Of a DNA stretch of 40,336 nucleotides, positions 1 to 8,120 are shown in pieces. The first letter of the stretch is position 1. Each line of letters begins with the position of its first letter. The notes beneath the pieces are model-generated. The model was not told where the DNA came from and ran no database searches. It saw only the letters and a list, made by a program, of their open reading frames with translations. Location: positions 1 to 40,336 of the forward strand of contig JADGOH010000003.1 in the NCBI GenBank assembly GCA_017883025.1. The letters are read 5' to 3'. The DNA comes from Acidimicrobiales bacterium. Its GTDB lineage: Bacteria > Actinomycetota > Acidimicrobiia > Acidimicrobiales > RAAP-2. The position numbers and the translations under genes were made by a program.

Positions 1-1350
1 CATGCCGATGCCCAGGAAGACCAGGACCGCACCCAGGCCGACGAGCTGGATGGCCGGCGCTGTCAGGCCGACGACGAGCACCACGACCCCCAGCAGCCCG
101 ATCACGGAGCCGACGACGACCCGTCGCCGCGACGACTCCCCCTGGTCGCCGCGTTGGTCGGTCAGCGCGGCCACCGGGGGGATCCGCACCGCCCGACGGG
201 CGGGGCTGATGGCCGACACCACGGTGACCCCGACGCCCACGACGAGCGCGGCGACCACCGTGCGGGTCTGGAAGACCAGGGCGCCGGTGGGGAGTGTGAT
301 GCCGAATGCACGCAGCAGGGCCTCCAGGCCGACAGCGGCGAGCACGCCCAGGCCCAGGCCGATGAGGGACGCCACCACGCCGACGATCCCGGCCTCGAGC
401 AGCACCGAGCGGAAGACCTGTCGGCGGCTGGCGCCCACGATCCGCAGGAGGGCGAGCTCCCTGGTCCGCTGGCCGACGATGATCGAAAAGGTGTTGAAGA
501 TGGTGAAGCCGCCGACGAACAACGAGATGAACGCGAACACCAGCAGCGCCGTCGAGAAGAACCCGAGCGCCTGGTTGATGGCGCTGGACTGCTCGTCGGC
601 CACGGTCTGACCGGTGACCACCTCCACCCCCGGCGGCAGCACCCCGGCGATGGCGTGCCGGACGGCGGCCTGGTCCGCCCCCGGCGCCGTGACCACGTCG
701 ATGGCGTTGAACTGGCCCGGGAGATTGAACAGCTGCTGGGCCGTCGGTAGCCAGAAGGCGGCCAGCGTCGCGCCGGCCAGGTTGTCGGCGGTGCCGAACC
801 GGACGATGCCGGTGAGCGTGAACGTCTGCGACGGCCCCGCCAGCAGGACCTTGACCTGGGCGCCGACGACGAAGTGGTACTTCGTGGCCGTCCCCCGGTC
901 CATGACCACGTCGTGAGGGGTCGTCGGCGCCGTCCCCTGGACGAGGGTGAGCGCCGACAGCTTCGGGTTCGGGTCGAAGGACAGCCCGATGGTCGGCGCG
1001 CCGCCGGTGGTCACCGCCTTGCCGGTGGGTGCGACGAACTGGGCGTAGCCGCCCACCGTCCCCTGGGCGGCCGCCACGCCGGGCACGGCGCGCACCGGCC
1101 CGAGGATCGACTCGGGGATCGCCTTGCGCTGCGTGCCGTTGCCCGAGGTGCCGGTGAAGGCTGCCTTGCCCCGCACCTCGAAGTCGATGTTCTGGTAGAT
1201 GTGCCCGAACAGGGTGGTGAACGTGCTGTGCAGCGTGTCGGTCAGGACCAGGGTGCCGGAGATGAAGGTGACACCGAGCACGATGGCCATGGCCGTCAGC
1301 GCCAGGCGCAGCTTGTGGGCGAGGAGCCCCGAGACGGTCACCTTCCACAT
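1..1350 (-). CDS. ABC transporter permease, MacB/FtsX type (C-terminus outside window)
   Basis: The minus strand is open from the ATG at 1350 to the window edge (450 codons, no stop), so the protein is cut at its C-terminus; the ORF track misses it for that reason. The N-terminus (MWKVTVSGLLAHKLRLALTA) carries a first membrane segment, followed by a large extracytoplasmic domain of about 230 residues and then an FtsX-like core with hydrophobic segments (FISLFVGGFTIFNTFSIIVG and others) and the ELALLRIVGASRRQVF coupling motif. This is the architecture of MacB/LolC-type permeases that act mechanically on periplasmic or surface substrates rather than forming a classic channel. Its ATG lies one base after the TGA of the ATPase gene, so the two are translationally coupled and surely form one exporter. 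The substrate cannot be told. Family members of this kind in actinobacteria often have a second FtsX unit, which would lie beyond the edge. Confidence 0.9.
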   Translation of the reverse strand, partial: MWKVTVSGLLAHKLRLALTAMAIVLGVTFISGTLVLTDTLHSTFTTLFGHIYQNIDFEVRGKAAFTGTSGNGTQRKAIPESILGPVRAVPGVAAAQGTVGGYAQFVAPTGKAVTTGGAPTIGLSFDPNPKLSALTLVQGTAPTTPHDVVMDRGTATKYHFVVGAQVKVLLAGPSQTFTLTGIVRFGTADNLAGATLAAFWLPTAQQLFNLPGQFNAIDVVTAPGADQAAVRHAIAGVLPPGVEVVTGQTVADEQSSAINQALGFFSTALLVFAFISLFVGGFTIFNTFSIIVGQRTRELALLRIVGASRRQVFRSVLLEAGIVGVVASLIGLGLGVLAAVGLEALLRAFGITLPTGALVFQTRTVVAALVVGVGVTVVSAISPARRAVRIPPVAALTDQRGDQGESSRRRVVVGSVIGLLGVVVLVVGLTAPAIQLVGLGAVLVFLGIGM

Positions 1351-1351
1351 A

Positions 1352-2125
1352 TCAGCCGCCCAGGCGCTTCATCTGCTCCAGCACGGAGTCGGCCGTCGGC
1401 TCGAGGAGCTCCCCCACCACTCGGCCGTCGGCCAGGAACACCACCCGGTCGGCGAAGGCCGCGCCCCGGGCGTCGTGGGTCACCATCACGATCGACTGGT
1501 GGAATTCGGTGACCGACCGGCGCAGGAAGGCCAGCATCTCGCCCGAGGCGTTGGAGTCGAGGTTGCCCGTCGGCTCGTCGGCGAAGATCAGGTCGGGGCG
1601 TCCGATGAGGGCCCGGGCGCAGGCGGCGCGCTGCTGCTGGCCGCCGGAGAGCTCACTCGGCCGGTGGTCGAGCCGGTCGGCGATCCCGAGCTGCTCGACC
1701 AGGTAGTCGAACCAGGCCTCGTCCACCTGCCGGCCGGCCAGGTCGGCGGGCAGGGTGATGTTCTCCCGGGCGGTCAGGGTGGGCACCAGGTTGAACGACT
1801 GGAACACGAAGCCGATCCGGTCGCGCCGCAGCTGGGTCAGTCCGGCGTCGTCGAGTCGGCCGATCTCCTGGTCGCCGATGAAGGTCTGCCCCGAGGTCGG
1901 GGTGTCCAACCCGGCCATGCAGTGCATCAGTGTGGACTTGCCCGACCCCGACGGCCCCATGACGGCGGTGAACCGACCCTGCTCGAACTCGACGTCCACT
2001 CCGGCGAGCGCATGGACGATGGCGTCGCCGGTGCCGTAGGTCTTGACCAGTCCCACGGCCCGGGCGGCCGCCGGCGGGGCCGACGGCTCGGCCGGCTGGG
2101 CCGGCAGTTGATCAGTGGACGTCAT
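1352..2125 (-). CDS. ABC transporter ATP-binding protein, MacB/LolD family
   Basis: This 257-residue ATPase has Walker A GPSGSGKST, signature LSGGQQQR, Walker B LIFADEPTGNLDS and the switch His in MVTHD. The VFQSFNLVPTLTARENI Q-loop region is typical of MacB/LolD proteins. The ORF track starts at 2197, but the ATG at 2125 is preceded by GAGGAGG about 8 bases upstream, so I use it; it gives MTSTDQ followed by a Pro/Ala-rich leader before the ABC domain. It powers the permease encoded immediately downstream. The ATP-grasp gene ends 43 bp upstream on the same strand, so cotranscription is likely. Confidence 0.93.
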   Translation of the reverse strand: MTSTDQLPAQPAEPSAPPAAARAVGLVKTYGTGDAIVHALAGVDVEFEQGRFTAVMGPSGSGKSTLMHCMAGLDTPTSGQTFIGDQEIGRLDDAGLTQLRRDRIGFVFQSFNLVPTLTARENITLPADLAGRQVDEAWFDYLVEQLGIADRLDHRPSELSGGQQQRAACARALIGRPDLIFADEPTGNLDSNASGEMLAFLRRSVTEFHQSIVMVTHDARGAAFADRVVFLADGRVVGELLEPTADSVLEQMKRLGG

Positions 2126-2168
2126 GGCATCAGCCTCCTCGACGGGTGCGGCACGACCCGTGGCGATG

Positions 2169-3101
2169 CTAACGGCCGTCGTCGGTGCCCGTGGCATGCC
2201 GTGGCGTGGCCCGTCGGGCCACCTCGTCGGCGAACCGACCGGCGGCCGCCGGGTCCGTCCCCAGGAAGAAGGCCGGCTCGGCCAGCTCCACCTCCAGGAC
2301 GGCGTCCGTCCCGTCGTCGAGGGTTACCACGTCGATGCGGGCGTACAGCAGGGGGTCGAACACGCCGAGGCGTGTGGCCACCAGCCGGGCCACGGCGTCC
2401 GAGGCTGCCTCCACCACCGCCCGACGTGCCGGGGTCAGGGGCTCGGGCGCCAGGCGTTCGGTGTAGTTGCCGCCGACGAGGCCCCCGCCGAGCGCCAGGA
2501 GCGGTCCCTTCCGCACCGCGTGGGAGACGGAGCCGGCGAACAGCAGCGTGCTCACCTCCCCGTCGGTGGCCACCGAGGTGACGGCCGGCTGGACCAGTGC
2601 CGCCCTGCCGTCGGCCAGGATGTCGGCGGCCAGGTCGGCGGCGGCCGGGTCCCCGGGTGCGAACCGCCCGGTGCAGCGGCTGCCAGCCGAGACGACCGGC
2701 TTCACCACGACCTCGCCGTCGACGCCCGCGAGGGCGGCGGCCACCGCCGAGGCGTCGTCGCACACGGCTGTCGGGATCACCGGTACACCGGCCGCCGCCA
2801 GGTCCACCAGGTACCGCTTGTCGAGGTTCCACCCGATGACGGCGGCCGGGTTGTGCAACGTCCCGAGCCGGTCGACCCGGCCGAGCCAGGCGCGGAAGTC
2901 GTCGAAGTGGTCGAGGTAGTCCCACGTGGAGCGCACCACCACCAGGTCGTAGTCGGCCCACGGCACGGCCGGGTCGGACCACACGGCGTGGTCGAGTGCG
3001 ATGCCAGCGGCGGCGCACGCCGCCTCGTGGAACGGCCGGTCGGTGTCGTCGTGGCCCAGCACGTCGGTCGGGGCGGTGGCGAAGGCCACGCGGGTCGTCA
3101 C
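2169..3101 (-). CDS. ATP-grasp domain protein
   Basis: The 310-residue protein has the overall pattern of small bacterial ATP-grasp ligases: an N-terminal Rossmann-like part with VVVRSTWDYLDHFDDF, the segment NLDKRYLVDLAAAGVPVIPT at the start of the ATP-grasp fold, the ATP-binding lysine strand EVVVKPVVSAGSRCT, and the metal-binding end DAVLEVELAEPAFFLG. The RSTWDY and N-x-DK-x-YL signatures recall the glutathione-synthetase-like/RimK-related group that includes the cycloserine-forming ligase DcsG. Such enzymes join a carboxylate to an amine or similar nucleophile with ATP. The substrate is not inferable. The start is GTG at 3101 with no clear ribosome binding site. The gene sits between a zinc-ribbon micro-protein and an ABC exporter on the same strand, which hints at, but does not prove, a small peptide or metabolite modification and export unit. 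Confidence 0.85.
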   Translation of the reverse strand: MTTRVAFATAPTDVLGHDDTDRPFHEAACAAAGIALDHAVWSDPAVPWADYDLVVVRSTWDYLDHFDDFRAWLGRVDRLGTLHNPAAVIGWNLDKRYLVDLAAAGVPVIPTAVCDDASAVAAALAGVDGEVVVKPVVSAGSRCTGRFAPGDPAAADLAADILADGRAALVQPAVTSVATDGEVSTLLFAGSVSHAVRKGPLLALGGGLVGGNYTERLAPEPLTPARRAVVEAASDAVARLVATRLGVFDPLLYARIDVVTLDDGTDAVLEVELAEPAFFLGTDPAAAGRFADEVARRATPRHATGTDDGR

Positions 3102-3162
3102 CGGCCGGCCCGGTCCGTGGCGGTGCCGGGGCGGGCCGGCCGGGGGCGCCCTCCGTACGAGC

Positions 3163-3300
3163 TCAATTGTGGTGGGGCGGGCGCTCGTGACGCTGGCGCT
3201 CGGCCCAGCACCGGTCGCAGTCCTCGCAGGAGCGGCCGTCGCCCCCGCTGCGGTGCACGCCGGGGTGTCCGCAGTAGGGGCAGGGCTGGACTGTTCCCAT
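3163..3300 (-). CDS. Zinc-ribbon micro-protein, 45 aa
   Basis: The track ORF begins at 3369, but the ATG at 3300 is preceded by a strong AGGAGGAA site seven bases upstream, giving MGTVQPCPYCGHPG... of 45 residues. Two Cys pairs, CPYC near the N-terminus and CEDCDRC some 17 residues later, form a treble/zinc-ribbon pattern; the C-terminus is rich in Arg and His (ERPPHHN). The function is unknown; proteins like this commonly bind zinc. It lies 97 bp downstream of tRNA-Asn and 61 bp upstream of the ATP-grasp gene on the same strand. Confidence 0.72.
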   Translation of the reverse strand: MGTVQPCPYCGHPGVHRSGGDGRSCEDCDRCWAERQRHERPPHHN

Positions 3301-3345
3301 CAGGTTCCTCCTGCGTCCGGCGTCCCGGTGGCCGCTCCGGCCGGG

Positions 3346-3361
3346 GGACCGGAAACGGTCT
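3346..3361 (-). terminator. Possible hairpin after tRNA-Asn
   Basis: GGACCG-GAAA-CGGTCT forms a six-pair stem (one G-T) with a four-base loop, about 35 bp past the 3' end of tRNA-Asn. There is no T-run, and the same segment could be part of a leader of the zinc-ribbon gene, so this is weak. Confidence 0.25.
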
Positions 3362-3396
3362 CCGACCACAGCAGGCTCGGGCGGCCGTCCCGACGA

Positions 3397-3472
3397 TGGC
3401 TCCGGGGGTGAGACTCGAACTCACAACCCTCTGATTAACAGTCAGATGCTCTGCCGATTGAGCTACCCCGGA
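3397..3472 (-). tRNA. tRNA-Asn (anticodon GTT), CCA encoded
   Basis: The reverse complement folds as a full cloverleaf: acceptor TCCGGGG paired to CCCCGGA, D-arm GCTC...GAGC, anticodon stem TCTGA/TCAGA around CTGTTAA, and T-arm GTGAG-TTCGAGT-CTCAC. The anticodon GTT (plus-strand 3437-3439) reads Asn codons. The discriminator is G and CCA is encoded at 3397-3399. The mature part without CCA is 73 nt. Confidence 0.97.
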
Positions 3473-3525
3473 ATCGGTGCCGCCACGGCCGGTGCCGCTC
3501 CATCGGAGGGCCGGCGTGCCAGTGG

Positions 3526-3531
3526 AGATTA
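3526..3531 (-). promoter_or_regulatory. Possible -10 of the tRNA-Asn promoter
   Basis: TAATCT (TANNNT) lies 54 bp upstream of the tRNA 5' end on the minus strand, a plausible distance for a tRNA promoter with a 5' leader. No convincing -35 hexamer is visible. Confidence 0.3.
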
Positions 3532-3583
3532 GCCGTTCGGCGCGGCCTGCAGGATCGCAGGTGCACGCCGGCGCGAACCGGGG

Positions 3584-3589
3584 CACAAT
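3584..3589 (+). promoter_or_regulatory. -10-like hexamer of a probable leaderless promoter
   Basis: CACAAT is followed by seven bases and the GTG at 3597. It departs from TANNNT in the first base but sits at the same distance from the start codon as in other genes of the window (see dnaG, dinG and dtxR entries). Confidence 0.4.
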
Positions 3590-3596
3590 GGCGGCC

Positions 3597-3902
3597 GTGA
3601 AGCTACGTGTCGCCACCGCAGCCGCCTTTGCCGCCGGGTTCGCCCTCGGCACCCGGTCGCGCCGCACCCGCCTGCTCGTCGTCGCCGACGACGGCTCGAC
3701 CATCCGTGCCCGGTCGGGCTCGGTCCGAGCCGTGCCGGCCAAGGCCCGAGCCGTGGCCGTGCTCGGCGTCGTCCGGGTGCGCGACGCCGTCGGTGTGCGC
3801 CTGGGCTGGCGCGACGGTGAGGATGCCGCCGACGCCCTGGTGATCGAGATGGCCGGCGACCTGGCCAACGCCATCAACGGCCGCAGCACCCTCGCCGGCT
3901 GA
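3597..3902 (+). CDS. Small hypothetical protein with N-terminal hydrophobic segment
   Basis: A short protein of 101 residues from GTG 3597 (VKLRVATAAAFAAGFALGTRSRRTR); ATG 3588, nine bases upstream in frame, is an alternative. I prefer GTG because a -10-like CACAAT sits seven bases before it and because a basic start followed by a 13-residue hydrophobic run and GTRSRR is a sensible N-terminus for a membrane-anchored protein. The rest is a soluble domain ending in DLANAINGRSTLAG. I do not recognise a family. It is divergent from tRNA-Asn and 65 bp upstream of the PrmC-related gene, with which it is probably cotranscribed. The longer ORF from 3477 overlaps the tRNA leader and is not credible. 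Confidence 0.6.
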   Translation: MKLRVATAAAFAAGFALGTRSRRTRLLVVADDGSTIRARSGSVRAVPAKARAVAVLGVVRVRDAVGVRLGWRDGEDAADALVIEMAGDLANAINGRSTLAG

Positions 3903-3967
3903 CGGCCGCGACCCCTCCCACTGGCGATCGCGGGGCAGTAGCCGCTGTCCTGGCGGCCGCCGGGTGC

Positions 3968-4707
3968 GTGGCCGCCGACGACGAGGCCGCCGAGCTCCTG
4001 ACCGCCGCCCCCGATCCCGGCGTCCTGGCTGCGATGGTGACCCGCCGGGTGGCGGGCGAGCCCCTGGCCTGGATCACCGGCACGACCGAGTTCTGCGGGC
4101 TGACGGTCGGCGTGCATCCTGGTGTCTACGTACCCCGCTGGCAGTCCGAGGCTCTCGCCCGGACGGCAGCGGACCTTCTGCCCGCACGGGGCACGGCGAT
4201 CGACCTGTGCACCGGTGCGGGCGCGGTGGCGCTGGTTCTCCAGACGACGCGGCCAGGCGCCCGGGTGGTCGCCACCGAGTCCGACCCGGTGGCCGCGGCG
4301 TGCGCCCGGTCAAACGGCGTCGTCGTGTACGAGGGGGATCTGGACGGTCCGCTGCCCGGCGACCTGGCCGGAAAGGTGGACGTCCTGTGCGCAGTGGCGC
4401 CCTACGTGCCCGCTGACGCCCTGCACCTGCTCCCGCGGGACGTCGTCGCCCATGAGCCCCGGGCGGCCCTGGACGGCGGCGTGCACGGCATGGAGGTGCT
4501 CATCCGGGCGATCGGGTGCAGCACCCGATGGGTCGCCCCGGGCGGCTGGCTCCTGCTCGAGGCCGGGGGCGGCCAGTTCCCCGAGGTGGTGACGCTGTTC
4601 TCCCGGGCCGGGTACGGGTCGGTCCGGGTCCTGGAGGACGGGGACGGCGACCCGAGGGCCGTGTGCGGCAGGCTCGGACCCGGTGGCGGCCCGGTGGCCG
4701 CTCCGGC

Positions 4708-4711
<4 letters not shown>
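3968..4711 (+). CDS. PrmC/HemK-related methyltransferase with altered catalytic motif
   Basis: The 247-residue protein matches the PrmC-related methyltransferases found in actinobacteria: the substrate-loop segment [31 protein letters not shown] motif [14 protein letters not shown], the acidic ribose-binding ATESDP, and the late [10 protein letters not shown] and [11 protein letters not shown] motifs. Authentic PrmC methylates the Gln of the GGQ motif of release factors through NPPY; PrmC-related proteins usually keep NAPY. Here the motif reads AVAPYVP, so the catalytic Asn is Val (codon GTG), which would be expected to weaken or change glutamine-N5 methylation. The first ordinary start codon is GTG 3968, but the same frame upstream to 3902 reads like family sequence (AVAAVLAAAGC), so the true start may be an unusual codon overlapping the previous stop. 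The stop TAG overlaps that of convergent rpoD. Confidence 0.85.
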
Positions 4712-6140
<1,429 letters not shown>

Positions 6141-6144
<4 letters not shown>

Positions 6145-8039
6145 GCCTTCTGCCCGGATCCGTTCGTTCGTGCCCTCACCAGAAGCCACGCTACCAACGA
6201 GCGCGAGGCCTGCGCTGCCGAGGTGGGATCGTCCAGTTCCTGGAGCCGGACGGCCAGCTCGGCGGCGTCCCCCATGGCCCGGGTCGAGGTCCGCGCCTCG
6301 ACCGTGAGCTGCGGCAGCTCCCGGCGGACCACGTCACGGACGAGCTGGTCCACCACCTCGTCGGGCTCCGATCGGGGCTCCTCGACGGTGAGGCGGACCA
6401 GGAGCTTCTGGACCCGGGCTGGCGCGGCGTCGATGGCGTCGCCCAGATCGTCGGCCTCGACCAGGGCGCAGAACGCGGCGCGCTGGACCGGGTCGCTGAA
6501 CAGCTCCGGCTCGAGCCGCTCCCCCATGTCCTCGGGCCGGTGGATGGCCAGCCGGAGGGCCTCGAGACCCGGACGGAACTCGGGGCTCGTCGACCCGCCG
6601 ACCGAGCCGCCGCCGTCCCGGCCGTCGTCGTCCCACGGCTCCCACTCCGGCTCCGCTCCGTCGGGGGAGTCGTCGTAGCCGCGGGGGTCCCTGTCCTCGG
6701 GCGGGACCGATGGACGCGACGGGCTGCGCTCCGCCCGGGACGGCGGCGTGCGGGGGCCCGCTCGTCGGATTCGCTCGAGCCGGTCGCGCAGCGCGGCGGG
6801 CTCGAGGCGGCACCGCTCGGCCACCTGCATGACGTACTGGTCGCGGACCAGGTCGTCCGGGTGCTCGGCCACGGCGGCCAGGGCGTGGTCGGCGGCCCGG
6901 GCCCGACCTTCGGGCGTCGACAGGTCGGCGGCGTCGAGGATCCGCCCGAGCCGGAACTGGAGGAAGGGCTTCGCCCCTTCGACCGCCGCTCGCAGGGCTG
7001 CCGGGTCGCTGCGGGCCAGGTCGGCCGGGTCGGAGCCGGGCGGCAGGGCGGCCACGGCGACGTCGATCTCGAGCGAGCGCTCCCACTCGTAGAAGCGGCC
7101 GGCCGCGGACTGGCCGGCGCCGTCGGCGTCGAAGGCCAGGACCACCCGCGTGGCAAAGTTCTTCAGCAGCCGCACGTGCTCCTCGGCCAGGGCGGTGCCG
7201 CAGGTGGCGACCGCCCTGGGCACACCCGCCTCGAAGAAGCCGATCACGTCGGTGTACCCCTCGCACACCACGACCTCGCCCGAGGCGATCACGTCCTGCT
7301 TGGCCCAGTTGAGGGCGTAGAGGGTGCGCCGCTTGGAGTAGATGGGGGTCTCGGTGGAATTCTTGTACTTCGCCGGGTCGGTGCTGCCCGGCAGGATGCG
7401 GCCACCGAGCGCCACGGGGTTGTCGGACGGGTCGCAGATCGGGAACAGCACCCGGGCCCGGAAGGCGTCCTGGAGCCGGCCCCGCTTGTTGACGAAGCCG
7501 AGCCCGGCGCCGGTGGCCACGTCCTCGCCCAGTCGGAGCGCCGTGCACAGGGTGTCCCATCCGTCGGGGGCCCACCCGAGGCGGAACCGCCGCACCACCT
7601 CGCCGTCGTACCCGCGGCTGCGCAGGTAGTCGCGGGCCTGGCCGGCGTCGGCGCCGGTCAGCAGGCGCTGGTGGTACCACTCGGTGGCCCGTTCCATGGC
7701 ATCGAGGAACACCTTGCGCTTCTGGTTGTCCCGCCCCCCGGCACCGTCCTCGCGGATCGTGATCCCGGACTTGTCGGCCAGGCGGCGCACGGCGTCCACG
7801 AAGTCGAGGTGCTCCATCTCCCGCACGAAGGTGATGGCGTCGCCGCTCTTCTGGCAGCCGAAGCAGTAGTAGAAGCCCTCCTCGGCGTTGACGCTGAAGG
7901 AGGGGGACTTCTCGGTGTGGAAGGGGCAGAGGCCGACCCATCGCTGGCCCTGGCGCTTCAGCGCGGCATGCTCGCCGATCAGGGCGACGATGTCGGTGGC
8001 CGCCCGTACCCGGGCCACGTCCTCGTCCGGGATGCCCAT
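6141..8039 (-). CDS. dnaG: DNA primase DnaG
   Basis: A full-length primase of 632 residues that synthesises RNA primers at the replication fork. The N-terminal CHC2 zinc domain has C38-P-F-H41 and C59-F-G-C62 ([28 protein letters not shown]). The central catalytic TOPRIM fold shows [18 protein letters not shown] with the catalytic Glu, and [14 protein letters not shown] with the metal-binding Asp residues. A low-complexity acidic, Pro/Ser-rich linker (about 440-490) separates it from the C-terminal helicase-interacting domain. ATG 8039 has no ribosome binding site; TACCGT ends seven bases upstream, so the transcript is probably leaderless. It overlaps rpoD by four bases. Confidence 0.97.
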
Positions 8040-8046
8040 GGGGACG

Positions 8047-8052
8047 ACGGTA
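8047..8052 (-). promoter_or_regulatory. -10 hexamer of a leaderless dnaG promoter
   Basis: TACCGT on the minus strand is followed by seven bases and then the dnaG ATG, the geometry expected when transcription begins at or next to the start codon. It lies in the 81-bp gap between ppdK and dnaG, so dnaG-rpoD has its own promoter. Confidence 0.6.
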
Positions 8053-8120
8053 CCGCGTCCACGCGACGCCTGGTCCGGACGGCACCGCCCGGGGGTCCCG
8101 GGACGGTCCGTCGATGGGGC

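Noticed and set aside
3477-3596. Long form of the small protein starting at 3477
   Set aside because: It would cover the tRNA-Asn upstream region and adds a low-complexity leader; a -10-like box sits before GTG 3597.
6145-6189. GTG 6189 as the rpoD start
   Set aside because: It lies inside dnaG; ATG 6144 gives the common ATGA overlap with AGAAGG upstream.
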